Part shown: piece by piece, positions 40,546-53,847 of the stretch
Layout: each line of letters opens with the position of its first letter
How positions within the stretch are numbered: position 1 is the stretch's first letter
Assembly: GCA_932294295.1 (NCBI GenBank)
Contig: OW028586.1
Span: 7,717,701 to 7,781,700 of the forward strand
Reading direction: 5' to 3'
From: Alitta virens
Taxonomy: Eukaryota; Annelida; Polychaeta; Phyllodocida; Nereididae
Length of the DNA stretch: 64,000 bases
Made by a program: the position numbers and the translations under genes
The notes under the pieces: generated by a model
Seen by the model: only the letters and a program-made list of their open reading frames with translations
Told to the model about the DNA's origin: nothing
Databases searched by the model: none

Positions 40546-41387
40546 CAACATTAGGCTGTCAACAACATTAAGCTGTCAACAACATTAGGCTGTCAACAAC
40601 ATTAGGCTGTCAACAACATTAGGCTGTCAACAACATTTGGGTGTCAACAACATTAAGCTGTCAACAACATTAAGCTGTAAACAATATTAAGCTGTTAACA
40701 ACATTAAACTCTCAACAACATTAAGCTGTCAACACCATTAAGCTGTCAACAACATTAGGCTGTCGCCAAAGTTAAGCCATCAACTCCATTAAGCTGTCGG
40801 TCAACAACATTAAGCTGTCAACAACATTAAGCTGTCAACAACAATAAGATGTCAACAACATCAAGAAGTCAACAACATCAAGATGTTAATAACATCAAGA
40901 TGTCCACAACATTAAGATTTAAACATTAAGATGTCAACAACATCATGATGTGAACAACATTAAGATGTCAACAACATTAAGATGTCAACAACATTGAGAC
41001 GTCAACACCATTAAGACATCAACAACATTAAGATGTCAACAACATTAAGATGTCAACAACATTAAGATGTCAACAACACTAGGCTGTCTGTCAACAACAT
41101 TAAGGTGTCTATCATAACATTAAGCTGTCTGTCAACAACATTAGGCTGTCAACAACATTAAGACGTCAAAAAAATTAAGCAGTCAACGACATTAAGCTGT
41201 CAACAACATTAGGCTGTCAACAACATTAGGATGTCAACAACTTTAAGCTGTCTGTCAACAACATTAGGCTGTCAACAACATTAAGCTGTCAACAACATAA
41301 GGCTGTCAACAACATTAGGCTGTCAACAACACTAAGATGTCAAGAACATTAAGATGTCAACAGCATTAAGATGTGAACAACATTAAT

Positions 41388-41465
41388 ATGTCAACAACAA
41401 CAATCTGTCAACAAAAATCAACTGTCAACAACAACCATCAGCAGCAACCAACTCTGAAGAACAAG
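41388..41465 (+). repeat. S cassette 15
   Basis: Partner of 24730 with the same shortened left flank. The right flank has CCACAACGTTAAG, which is private to this copy. Confidence 0.9.
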
Positions 41466-42056
41466 ATGTCAACAACATCAAGATGTCAACAACATCAAGA
41501 AGTCAACAACATCAAGATGTCAATAACATCAAGATGTCCACAACGTTAAGATGTAAACATTAAGATGTCAACAACATCATGATGTGAACAACATTAAGAT
41601 GTCAGCAACATTGAGACGTCAACAACATTAAGACATCAACAACATTAAGATGTCAACAACATTAAGATGTCAACAACATTAAGATGTCAACAACATTAAG
41701 ATGTCAACAACATTAAGATGTCAAGAACACTAGACTGTCTGTCAACAACATTAAGCTGTCTACAACTTTAGGGTGTCAACAACATTAAGCTGTCTGTCAA
41801 CAACATTAAGCTGCCAACAACATCAAGCTGTCTGTCAACAACATTAAGCTCTCAATAACATTTAGCTCTCCACAACATTAAGCTGTCAACAACATTAAGC
41901 TGTCAACAACTTTAAGCTGTCCGTCAACAACATTAGGCTGTCAACAACATTAAGCTGTCAACAACATTAGGCTGTCAATAACATTAAGATGTCAAGAACA
42001 TTAAGATGTCAACAACATTAAGATGTCGACGACATTAAGATGTCAACAAAATTAAG

Positions 42057-42167
42057 ATGTCAACAACAACATTCTGTCAACAACAATCAACTGTCAACAA
42101 CAACCATCAGCAGCAACCAACAACTGTCAACAACAACCATCAGCAGCAACCAAATCTAAAGAACAAG
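42057..42167 (+). repeat. L cassette 15
   Basis: Shares AAATCTAAAGAAC with 26220. The right flank has AAGATGTGAACAACATT twice in a row. Confidence 0.9.
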
Positions 42168-42683
42168 ATGTCAACAACATTAAGAAGTCAACAACATCAA
42201 GATGTCAATAACATCAAGATGTCCACAACATTAAGATGTAAACATTAAGATGTCAACAACATCATGATGTGAACAACATTAAGATGTGAACAACATTAAG
42301 ATGTCAACAACATTAAGCTGTTAAAAACATTAAGCTGTCAACAACATTGAGCTGTCAACAACATTAAGCTGTCAACAACATTAAGGTGTCAACAACATTA
42401 AGCTGTCAACAACATTAACCTGTCAACAACATTAAGCTGTTAACAACATTAAGCTGTCAACAACATTAAGCTGTCAACACCGTTAGGCTGTCAACAAAAT
42501 TAGGCTGTCAACAAAGTTATGCCATCAACAACATTAAGCTGTCGGTCAACAACATTAAGGTGTCAACAACTTTAAGCTGTCAACAACATTAAGCTGTCAA
42601 CAACATTAAGCTGTCAAAAACATTAAGCTGTCGACAACTTTAAGCTGTCTGTCAACAACATTAAGGTGTCTGTCAACAACAGT

Positions 42684-42718
42684 AATGTTGTTGACAGCCT
42701 AATGTTGTTCACAGACAG
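42684..42718 (-). repeat. Inverted cassette 12
   Basis: Full length with loop TTCACAGACAG. It preserves the state from which the truncated copy at 26847 arose. Confidence 0.92.
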
Positions 42719-43416
42719 CAACATTAGGCTGTCAACAACATTAAGCTGTCAACAACATTAGGCTGTCAACAACATTAGGCTGTCAACAACATTAGGCTGT
42801 CAACAACATTAAGCTGTCAACAACATTAAGCTGTCAACAACATTAAGCTGTTAACAACATTAAACTCTCAACAACATTAAGCTGTCAACAACATTAGGGT
42901 GTCAACAACTTTAAGCTGTCAACAACATTAGGGTGTCAACAACATTAAGCTATCAACAACATTAACCTGTCAACAACATTAAGCTGTTATCAACTTTAAG
43001 CTCTCAACAACATTAAGCTGTCAACATCATTAAGCTGTCAACAATATTAGGCTGTCACCAAAGTTAAGCCATCAACAACATTAAGCTGTCGGTCAACAAC
43101 ATTAAGCTGCCAACAACATTAAGCTGTTAAAAACATTAAGCTGTCAACAACATTGAGCTGTCAACAACATTAAGCTGTCAACAACATTAGGGTGTCAACA
43201 ACATTAAGCTGTCAACAACATTGAGCTGTCTGTCAACAACATTAGGCTGTCAACAACATTAAGCTGTCAACAACATTAGGCTGTCAACAACATTAGGCTG
43301 TCAACAGCATTAGGCTGTCAACAACACTAAGAAGTCAAGAACATTAAGATGTCAACAGCATTAAGATGTGAACAACATTAATATGTCGACAACATTAAGA
43401 TGTGAACAAAATTAAG

Positions 43417-43494
43417 ATGTCAACAACAACAATCTGTCAACAAAAATCAACTGTCAACAACAACCATCAGCAGGAACCAACTCTGAAGAACAAG
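43417..43494 (+). repeat. S cassette 16
   Basis: CAGGAACC subtype, partner of 27563. Its left flank has AAGAAGTCAAGAAC in place of AAGATGTCAAGAAC. Confidence 0.9.
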
Positions 43495-44065
43495 ATGTCA
43501 ACAACATCAAGATGTCAACAACATCAAGAAGTCAACAACATCAAGATGTCAATAACATCAAGATGTCCACAACATTAAGATGTAAACATTAAGATGTCAA
43601 CAACATCATGATGTGAACAACATTAAGATGTCAACAACATTGAGATGTCAACGACATTAAGACATCAACAACATTAAGATGTCAACAACATTAAGACGTC
43701 AACAACATTAAGATGTCAACAACATTAAGATGTCAACAACACTAGACTGTCTGTCAACAACATTAAGCTGTCAACAACTTTAGGGTGTCAACAACATTAA
43801 GCTGTCAACAACATTAACCTGTCAACACCGTTAGGCTGTCAACAACATTAGGCTGTCAACAAAGTTATGCCATCAACAACATTAAGCTGTCGGTCAACAA
43901 CATTAAGGTGTTAACAACTTTAAGCTGTCAACAACATTAAGCTGTCAACAACATTAAGCTGTCAACAACATTAAGCTGTCAACAACATTAAGCTGTTGAC
44001 AACATTAAGCTGTCGACAACTTTAAGCTGTCTGTCAACAACATTAAGGTGTCTGTCAACAACATT

Positions 44066-44100
44066 AATGTTGTTGACAGCCTAATGTTGTTGACAGACAG
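44066..44100 (-). repeat. Inverted cassette 13, symmetrical entry
   Basis: Partner of 28212. The 28-bp perfect palindrome is at 44052-44079, and the hairpin arms are also perfect. Confidence 0.93.
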
Positions 44101-45101
44101 CAACATTAGGCTGTCAACAACATTAAGCTGTAAACAACATTAGGCTGCCAACAACATTAGGCTGGCAACAACATTAGGCTGTCAACAACATTTAGCTCTC
44201 CACAACATTCAGCTGCCAACAACATTAAGCTGTCAACAACTTTAAGCTGTCTGTCAACAACATTAGGCTGTCAACAACATTAAGCTGTCTGTCAACAACA
44301 TTAAGCTGCCAACAACATCAAGCTGTCTGTCAACAACATTAAGCTCTCAATAACATTTAGCTCTCCACAACATTAAGCTGTCAACAACATTAAGCTGTCA
44401 GCAACTTTAAGCTGTCTGTCAACAACATTAGGCTGTCAACAACATTAAGCTGTCAACAACTTTAAGCTGTCTGTCAACAACATTAAGGTGTCTGTCAATA
44501 ACATCAAGCTGTCTGTCAACAACATTAGGCTGTCAACAACATTAAGCTGTCTGTCAACAACATTAAGCTGCCAACAACATCAAGCTGTCTGTCAACAACA
44601 TTAAGCTCTCAATAACATTTAGCTCTCCACAACATTAAGCTGTCAACAACATTAAGCTGTCAGCAACTTTAAGCTGTCTGTCAACAACATTAGGCTGTCA
44701 ACAACATTAAGCTGTCAACAACTTTAAGCTGTCTGTCAACAACATTAAGGTGTCTGTCAATAACATTAAGCTGTCTGTCAACAACATAAGGCTGTCAACA
44801 ACATTAAGACGTCAAAAAAATTAAGCAGTCAACGACATTAAACTGTCAACAACATTAGGCTGTCAACAACATTAAGCTGTCAACAACATTAAGCTGTCAA
44901 CAACACTAAGCTGTCAACAACAATAAGCTGTCAACAACTTTAAGCTGTCTGTCAACAACATTAGGCTGTCAACAACATTAAGCTGTCAACAACATTAGGC
45001 TGTCAACAACATTAGGTTGTCAACAACATTAAGATGTCAAGAACATTAAGATGTCAACAACATTAAGATGTCGACGACATTAAGATGTCAACAAAATTAA
45101 G

Positions 45102-45212
45102 ATGTCAACAACAACATTCTGTCAACAACAATCAACTGTCAACAACAACCATCAGCAGCAACCAACAACTGTCAACAACAACCATCAGCAGCAACCAAAT
45201 CTGAAGAACAAG
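45102..45212 (+). repeat. L cassette 16
   Basis: Standard sequence with no private change seen. Followed by the AAGCTGTGAACAACATTGAG landmark shared with 29210 and 50456. Confidence 0.9.
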
Positions 45213-45728
45213 ATGTCAACAACATTAAGAAGTCAACAACATCAAGATGTCAATAACATCAAGATGTCCACAACATTAAGATGTAAACATTAAGATGTCA
45301 ACAACATCATGATGTGAACAACATTAAGATGTCAACAACATTAAGATGTCAACAACATTAAGCTGTTAAAAACATTAAGCTGTGAACAACATTGAGCTGT
45401 CAACAACATTAAGCTGTCAACAACATTAAGGTGTCAACAACATTAAGCTGTCAACAACATTAACCTGTCAACAACATTAAGCTGTTAACAACATTAAGCT
45501 GTCAACAACATTAAGCTGTCAACACCGTTAGGCTGTCAACAAAATTGGGCTGTCAACAAATTTATGCCATCAACAACATTAAGCTGTCGGTCAACAACAT
45601 TAAAGTGTCAACAACTTTAAGATGTCAACAACATCAAGCTGTCAACAACATTAAGCTGTCAACAACATTAAGCTGTCGACAACTTTAAGCTGTCTGTCAA
45701 CAACATTAAGGTGTCTGTCAACAACAGT

Positions 45729-45763
45729 AATGTTGTTGACAGCCTAATGTTGTTGACAGACAG
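45729..45763 (-). repeat. Inverted cassette 14
   Basis: Standard form, partner of 29837 at 15892 bp. Confidence 0.93.
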
Positions 45764-46639
45764 CAACATTAGGCTGTCAACAACATTAAGCTGTCAACAA
45801 CATTAGGCTGTCAACAACATTAGGCTGTCAACAACATTAGGCTGTCAACAACATTAGGCTGTCAACAACATTTGGGTGTCAACAACATTAAGCTGTCAAC
45901 AACATTATGCTGTCAACAACATTAAGCTGTTAACAACATTAAACTCTCAACAACATTAAGCTGTCAACACCATTAAGCTGTCAACAACATTAGACTGTCG
46001 CCAAAGTTAAGCCATCAACAACATTAAGCTGTCGGTCAACAACATTAAGCTGTCAACAACATTAAGCTGTCAACAACATTAAGATGTCAACAAAATCAAG
46101 AAGTCAACAACATCAAGATGTCAATAACATCAAGATGTCCACAACATTAAGATGTAAACATTAAGATGTGAGCAACATCATGATGTGAACAACATTAAGA
46201 TGTCAACAACATTAAGATGTCAACAACATTGAGACGTCAACAACATTAAGACATCAACAACATTAAGATGTCAACAACATTAAGATGTCAACAACATTAA
46301 GATGTCAACAACATTAAGATGTCAAGAACACTAGGCTGTCTGTCAACAACATTAAGGTGTCTATCATATCATTAAGCTGTCTGTCAACAACATTAGGCTG
46401 TCAACAACATTAAGACGTCAAAAAAATTAAGCAGTCAACGACATTAAGCTGTCAACAACATTAGGCTGTCTACAACATTAAGCTGTCCACAACTTTAAGG
46501 TGTCTGTCAACAACAGTAGGCTTTCAACAACATTAAGCTGTCCACAACTCTAAGATGTAAAGAACATTAAGATGTCAACAGCATTAAGATGTGAACAACA
46601 TTAATATGTCGACAACATTAAGATGTGAACAAAATTAAG

Positions 46640-46717
46640 ATGTCAACAACAACAATCTGTCAACAAAAATCAACTGTCAACAACAACCATCAGCAGCAAC
46701 CAACTCTGAAGAACAAG
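46640..46717 (+). repeat. S cassette 17
   Basis: Standard core. The left flank lost 34 bp (two monomers) near 46533 and the right flank gained one AAGAAGTCAACAACATC unit. Confidence 0.9.
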
Positions 46718-46935
46718 ATGTCAACAACATCAAGATGTCAACAACATCAAGAAGTCAACAACATCAAGAAGTCAACAACATCAAGATGTCAATAACATCA
46801 AGATGTCCACAACATTTAGATGTAAACATTAAGATGTCAACAACATCATGATGTGAACAACATTAAGATGTCAACAACATTGAGACGTCAACATTATTAA
46901 GACATCAACAACATTAAGATGTCAACAACATTAAG

Positions 46936-47563
46936 ATGTCAACAACATTAAGACGTCAACAACATTAAGATGTCAACAACATTAAGATGTCAAGAACACT
47001 AGACTGTCTGTCAACAACATTAAGCTGTCAACAACTTTAGGGTGTCAACAACATTAAGCTGTCAACAACATTAACCTGTCAACAACATTAAGCTGTTAAC
47101 AACATTAAGCTCTCAACAACATTAAGCTGTCAACACCGTTAGGCTGTCAACAACATTAGGCTGTCAACAAAGTTATGCCATCAACAACATTAAGCTGTCG
47201 GTCAACAACATCAAGGTGTTAACAACTTTAAGCTGTCAACAACATTAAGATGTCAACAACATTAAGACGTCAACAACATTAAGATGTCAACAACATTAAG
47301 ATGTCAAGAACACTAGACTGTCTGTCAACAACATTAAGCTGTCAACAACTTTAGGGTGTCAACAACATTAAGCTGTCAACAACATTAACCTGTCAACAAC
47401 ATTAAGCTGTTAACAACATTAAGCTCTCAACAACATTAAGCTGTCAACACCGTTAGGCTGTCAACAACATTAGGCTGTCAACAAAGTTATGCCATCAACA
47501 ACATTAAGCTGTCGGTCAACAACATTAAGGTGTTAACAACTTTAAGCTGTCAACAACATTAAG
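46936..47563 (+). repeat. 314-bp local tandem duplication
   Basis: The segment with the landmark CACTAGACTGTCTGTC occurs twice, with AGAC at 47001 and again at 47315. Both copies run through the CCGTTAGG, AAAGTTATGCCATC and GTCGGTCAAC landmarks to GGTGTTAACAAC. The junction is near 47250, where an AAGCTGTC-type run returns abruptly to AAGATGTC/AAGACGTC monomers. No other HOR in the window has this doubling. Confidence 0.8.
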
Positions 47564-48677
47564 CTGTAAACAACATTAAGCTGTCAACAACATTAAGCTG
47601 TCAACAACATTAAGCTGTCTGTCAACAACATTAAGCTGTCTGTCAACAACATTAAGCTGCCAACAACATCAAGCTGTCTGTCAACAACATTAAGCTCTCA
47701 ATAACATTTAGCTCTGCACAACATTAAGCTGCCAACAACATTTAGCTGTCAACAACTTAAGGCTGTCTGTCAACAACATTAGGCTGTCAACAACATAAAG
47801 CTGTCTGTCAACAACATTAAGCTGCCAACAACATCAAGCTGTCTGTCAACAATATTAGGCTCTCAATAACATTTATCTCTCCACAACATTAAGCTGTCAA
47901 CAACATTAAGCTGTCAGCAACTTTAAGCTGTCTGTCAACAACATTAGGCTGTCAACAACATTAAGCTGTCAACAACTTTAAGCTGTCTGTCAACAACATT
48001 AAGGTGTCTGTCAATAACATTAAGCTGTCTGTCAACAACATTAGGCTGTCAACAACATTAAGACGTCAAAAAAATTAAGCAGTCAACGACATTAAACTGT
48101 CAACAACATTAGGCTGTCAACAACATTAAGCTGTCAACAACATTAAGCTGTCAACAACACTAAGCTGTCTGTCAACAACATTAAGCTGTCAACAACATTA
48201 GGGTGTCAACAACATTAAGCTGTCAACAACATTAGGGTGTCAACAACATTAAGCTGTCAACAACATTAACCTGTCAACAACATTAAGCTGTCAACACCAT
48301 TAAGCTGTCAACAATATTAGTCTGTCACCAAAGTCAAGCCATCAACAACATTAAGCTGTCGGTCAACAACTTTAAGCTGCCAACAACATTAAGCTGTCTG
48401 TCAACAACATTAAGCTGCCAACAACATCAAGCTGTCTGTCAACAACATTAAGCTCTCAATAACATTTAGCTCTCTACAACATTAAGCTGTCAACAACATT
48501 AAGCTGTCAACAACTTTAAGCTGTCTGTCAACAACATTAGGCTGTCAACAACATTAAGCTGTCAACAACATTAGGCTGTCAACAACATTAGGCTGTCAAC
48601 AACATTAAGATGTCAAGAACATTAAGATGTCAACAACATTAAGATGTCGACGACATTAAGATGTCAACAAAATTAAG

Positions 48678-48788
48678 ATGTCAACAACAACATTCTGTCA
48701 ACAACAATCAACTGTCAACAACAACCATCAGCAGCAACCAACAACTGTCAACAACAACCATCAGCAGCAACCAACTCTGAAGAACAAG
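48678..48788 (+). repeat. L cassette 17, L/S hybrid
   Basis: Ends CCAACTCTGAAG like 20849, but the flank right after it is shortened: AACATCAAGAAGTCAATAAC with the intermediate monomers gone. This shortened hybrid is the form carried by the 4342-bp HOR. Confidence 0.9.
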
Positions 48789-48958
48789 ATGTCAACAACA
48801 TCAAGAAGTCAATAACATCAAGATGTCCACAACATTAAGATGTAAACATTAAGATGTCAACAACATCATGATGTGAACAACATTAAGATGTCAACAACAT
48901 TGAGACGTCAACAACATTAAGACATCAACAACATTAAGATGTCAACAACTTTAAGATG

Positions 48959-50390
48959 TCAACAACATTAAGATGTCAACAACATTAAGATGTCAACAAC
49001 ATTAAGATGTCAACAACACTAGACTGTCTGTCAACAACATTAAGCTGTCAACAACTTTAGGGTGTCAACAACATTAAGCTGTCAACAACATTAACCTGTC
49101 AACAACATTAAGCAGTCAACAACATTAAGCTGTCAACAACATTAAGATGTCAACAACATTAAGCTGTCTGTCAACAACATTAAGCTGTCTGTTAACAACA
49201 TTAAGCTGCCAACAACATCAAGCTGTCTGTCAACAACATTAAGCTCTCAATAACATTTAGCTCTCCACAACATTAAGCTGTCAACAACATTAAGCTGTCA
49301 GCAACTTTAAGCTGTCTGTCAACAACATTAGGCTGTCAACAACATTAAGCTGTCAACAACTTTAAGCTGTCTGTCAACAACATTAAGGTGTCTGTCAATA
49401 ACATTAAGCTGTCTGTCAACAACATAAGGCTGTCAACAACATTAAGACGTCAAAAAAATTAAGCAGTCAACGACATTAAACTGTCAACAACATTAGGCTG
49501 TCAACAACATTAAGCTGTCAACAACATTAAGCTGTCAACAACACTAAGCTGTCAACAACAATAAGCTGTCAACAACTTTAAGCTGTCTGTCAACAACATT
49601 AGGCTGTCAACAACATTAAGCTGTCAACAACATTAGGCTGTCAACAACATTAGGTTGTCAACAACATTAAGATGTCAACAACATTAAGATGTCAACAACA
49701 TTAAGATGTCAACAACATTAAGATGTCAACAACACTAGACTGTCTGTCAACAACATTAAGCTGTCAACAACTTTAGGGTGTCAACAACATTAAGCTGTCA
49801 ACAACATTAACCTGTCAACAACATTAAGCAGTCAACAACATTAAGCTGTCAACAACATTAAGATGTCAACAACATTAAGCTGTCTGTCAACAACATTAAG
49901 CTGTCTGTTAACAACATTAAGCTGCCAACAACATCAAGCTGTCTGTCAACAACATTAAGCTCTCAATAACATTTAGCTCTCCACAACATTAAGCTGTCAA
50001 CAACATTAAGCTGTCAGCAACTTTAAGCTGTCTGTCAACAACATTAGGCTGTCAACAACATTAAGCTGTCAACAACTTTAAGCTGTCTGTCAACAACATT
50101 AAGGTGTCTGTCAATAACATTAAGCTGTCTGTCAACAACATAAGGCTGTCAACAACATTAAGACGTCAAAAAAATTAAGCAGTCAACGACATTAAACTGT
50201 CAACAACATTAGGCTGTCAACAACATTAAGCTGTCAACAACATTAAGCTGTCAACAACACTAAGCTGTCAACAACAATAAGCTGTCAACAACTTTAAGCT
50301 GTCTGTCAACAACATTAGGCTGTCAACAACATTAAGCTGACAACAACATTAGGCTGTCAACAACATTAGGTTGTCAACAACATTAAGATG
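48959..50390 (+). repeat. 716-bp tandem duplication inside E1
   Basis: Two direct copies, about 48959-49674 and 49675-50390. The landmark AGACTGTCTG lies at 49021 and 49737, which are 716 bp apart. Each copy has the rare sequence of AAGCAGTCAACAAC, then AAGATGTC, then CTGTCTGTTAACAAC. Later 4342-bp copies have this segment once. Therefore either E1 gained it or the others lost it. Confidence 0.85.
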
Positions 50391-50455
50391 TCAAGAACAT
50401 TAAGATGTCAACAACATTAAGATGTCGACAACATTAAGATGTCAACAAAATTAAG

Positions 50456-50566
50456 ATGTCAACAACAACATTCTGTCAACAACAATCAACTGTCAACAAC
50501 AACCATCAGCAGCAACCAACAACTGTCAACAACAACCATCAGCAGCAACCAAATCTGAAGAACAAG
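50456..50566 (+). repeat. L cassette 18
   Basis: Standard L sequence. The left flank reads GTCGACAAC instead of GTCGACGAC. Repeated at 54798 and 59140. Confidence 0.92.
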
Positions 50567-51082
50567 ATGTCAACAACATTAAGAAGTCAACAACATCAAG
50601 ATGTCAATAACATCAAGATGTCCACAACATTAAGATGTAAACATTAAGATGTCAACAACATCATGATGTGAACAACATTAAGATGTCAACAACATTAAGA
50701 TGTCAACAACATTAAGCTGTTAAAAACATTAAGCTGTGAACAACATTGAGCTGTCAACAACATTAAGCTGTCAACAACATTAAGGTGTCAACAACATTAA
50801 GCTGTCAACAACATTAACCTGTCAACAACATTAAGCTGTTAACAACATTAAGCTGTCAACAACATTAAGCTGTCAACACCGTTAGGCTGTCAACAAAATT
50901 GGGCTGTCAACAAATTTATGCCATCAACAACATTAAGCTGTCGGTCAACAACATTAAAGTGTCAACAACTTTAAGATGTCAACAACATCAAGCTGTCAAC
51001 AACATTAAGCTGTCAACAACATTAAGCTGTCGACAACTTTAAGCTGTCTGTCAACAACATTAAGGTGTCTGTCAACAACAGT

Positions 51083-51117
51083 AATGTTGTTGACAGCCTA
51101 ATGTTGTTGACAGACAG
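51083..51117 (-). repeat. Inverted cassette 15
   Basis: Standard form in the first 4342-bp HOR copy. Confidence 0.93.
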
Positions 51118-52027
51118 CAACATTAGGCTGTCAACAACATTAAGCTGTCAACAACATTAGGCTGTCAACAACATTAGGCTGTCAACAACATTAGGCTGTC
51201 AACAACATTAGGCTGTCAACAACATTTGGGTGTCAACAACATTAAGCTGTCAACAACATTATGCTGTCAACAACATTAAGCTGTTAACAACATTAAACTC
51301 TCAACAACATTAAGCTGTCAACACCATTAAGCTGTCAACAACATTAGGCTGTCGCCAAAGTTAAGCCATCAACAACATTAAGCTGTCGGTCAACAACATT
51401 AAGCTGTCAACAACATTAAGCTGTCAACAACATTAAGATGTCAACAAAATCAAGAAGTCAACAACATCAAGATGTCAATAACATCAAGATGTCCACAACA
51501 TTAAGATGTAAACATTAAGATGTGAGCAACATCATGATGTGAACAACATTAAGATGTCAACAACATTAAGATGTCAACAACATTGAGACGTCAACAACAT
51601 TAAGACATCAACAACATTAAGATGTCAACAACATTAAGATGTCAACAACATTAAGATGTCAACAACATTAAGATGTCAAGAACACTAGGCTGTCTGTCAA
51701 CAACATTAAGGTGTCTATCATATCATTAAGCTGTCTGTCAACAACATTAGGCTGTCAACAACATTAAGACGTCAAAAAAATTAAGCAGTCAACGACATTA
51801 AGCTGTCAACAACATTAGGCTGTCTACAACATTAAGCTGTCCACAACTTTAAGGTGTCTGTCAACAACAGTAGGCTTTCAACAACATTAAGCTGTCCACA
51901 ACTCTTAGGTGTCAACAACATTAGGCTGTCAACAACTCTAAGATGTAAAGAACATTAAGATGTCAACAGCATTAAGATGTGAACAACATTAATATGTCGA
52001 CAACATTAAGATGTGAACAAAATTAAG

Positions 52028-52105
52028 ATGTCAACAACAACAATCTGTCAACAAAAATCAACTGTCAACAACAACCATCAGCAGCAACCAACTCTGAAGA
52101 ACAAG
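52028..52105 (+). repeat. S cassette 18
   Basis: Followed by CCACAACATTTAGATG, which removes a TAA. A frame from the upstream ATGAACAAAATTAAG runs 69 codons (52013-52222). Confidence 0.92.
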
Positions 52106-53736
52106 ATGTCAACAACATCAAGATGTCAACAACATCAAGAAGTCAACAACATCAAGATGTCAATAACATCAAGATGTCCACAACATTTAGATGTAAACAT
52201 TAAGATGTCAACAACATCATGATGTGAACAACATTAAGATGTCAACAACATTGAGACGTCAACAACATTAAGACATCAACAACATTAAGATGTCAACAAC
52301 ATTAAGATGTCAACAACATTAAGACGTCAACAACATTAAGATGTCAACAACATTAACATGTCAAGAACACTAGACTGTCTGTCAACAACATTAAGCTGTC
52401 AACAACTTTAGGGTGTCAACAACATTAAGCTGTCAACAACATTAACCTGTCAACAACATTAAGCTGTTAACAACATTAAGCTCTCAACAACATTAAGCTG
52501 TCAACACCGTTAGGCTGTCAACAACATTAGGCTGTCAACAAAGTTATGCCATCAACAACATTAAGCTGTCGGTCAACAACATTAAGGTGTTAACAACTTT
52601 AAGCTGTCAACAACATTAAGCTGTAAACAACATTAAGCTGTCAACAACATTAAGCTGTCAACAACATTAAGCTGTCTGTCAACAACATTAAGCTGTCTGT
52701 CAACAACATTAAGCTGCCAACAACATCAAGCTGTCTGTCAACAACATTAAGCTCTCAATAACATTTAGCTCTCCACAACATTAAGCTGCCAACAACATTT
52801 AGCTGTCAACAACTTAAGGCTGTCTGTCAACAACATTAGGCTGTCAACAACATAAAGCTGTCTGTCAACAACATTAAGCTGCCAACAACATCAAGCTGTC
52901 TGTCAACAATATTAGGCTCTCAATAACATTTATCTCTCCACAACATTAAGCTGTCAACAACATTAAGCTGTCAGCAACTTTAAGCTGTCTGTCAACAACA
53001 TTAGGCTGTCAACAACATTAAGCTGTCAACAACTTTAAGCTGTCTGTCAACAACATTAAGGGGTGTCTGTCAATAACATTAAGCTGTCTGTCAACAACAT
53101 TAGGCTGTCAACAACATTAAGACGTCAAAAAAATTAAGCAGTCAACGACATTAAACTGTCAACAACATTAGGCTGTCAACAACATTAAGCTGTCAACAAC
53201 ATTAAGCTGTCAACAACACTAAGCTGTCTGTCAACAACATTAAGCTGTCAACAACATTAGGGTGTCAACAACATTAAGCTGTCAACAACATTAGGGTGTC
53301 AACAACATTAAGCTGTCAACAACATTAACCTGTCAACAACATTAAGCTGTCAACACCATTAAGCTGTCAACAATATTAGTCTGTCACCAAAGTCAAGCCA
53401 TCAACAACATTAAGCTGTCGGTCAACAACTTTAAGCTGCCAACAACATTAAGCTGTCTGTCAACAACATTAAGCTGCCAACAACATCAAGCTGTCTGTCA
53501 ACAACATTAAGCTCTCAATAACATTTAGCTCTCTACAACATTAAGCTGTCAACAACATTAAGCTGTCAACAACTTTAAGCTGTCTGTCAACAACATTAGG
53601 CTGTCAACAACATTAAGCTGTCAACAACATTAGGCTGTCAACAACATTAGGCTGTCAACAACATTAAGATGTCAAGAACATTAAGATGTCAACAACATTA
53701 AGATGTCGACGACATTAAGATGTCAACAAAATTAAG

Positions 53737-53847
53737 ATGTCAACAACAACATTCTGTCAACAACAATCAACTGTCAACAACAACCATCAGCAGCAACCAA
53801 CAACTGTCAACAACAACCATCAGCAGCAACCAACTCTGAAGAACAAG
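53737..53847 (+). repeat. L cassette 19, L/S hybrid
   Basis: Shortened hybrid form. Its flank has the private AAGGTGTAAAC at 53899. Confidence 0.92.

Larger units (their letters stand above)
31100..47000 (+). repeat. 16-kb super-unit, copy C2
   Basis: This is the second copy of the super-unit. Relative to C1 it has a 3834-bp tandem duplication (30.8-38.4 kb), lacks about 4.0 kb at about 40.27-40.31 kb (C1 19.7-23.7 kb) and lacks about 821 bp at about 41.78 kb. Small changes are plus 38 bp near 44.56 kb, minus 34 bp near 46.53 kb and three extra 17-bp monomers near 39.0 kb. These look like products of unequal exchange within one lineage of repeats. Confidence 0.75.
47315..52027 (+). repeat. 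4342-bp HOR array, left diverged copy E1
   Basis: Collinear with the copies to the right. The offset is 5057-5059 bp before, and 4342 bp after, the internal 716-bp duplication listed separately. It carries L 48678, L 50456 and an inverted cassette at 51083. It lacks the four private variants shared by the two copies that follow. Confidence 0.82.

Noticed and set aside
46500..46560. Unique DNA at the shortened flank near 46533
   Set aside because: Comparison with 51890-51950 shows only the loss of two monomers.
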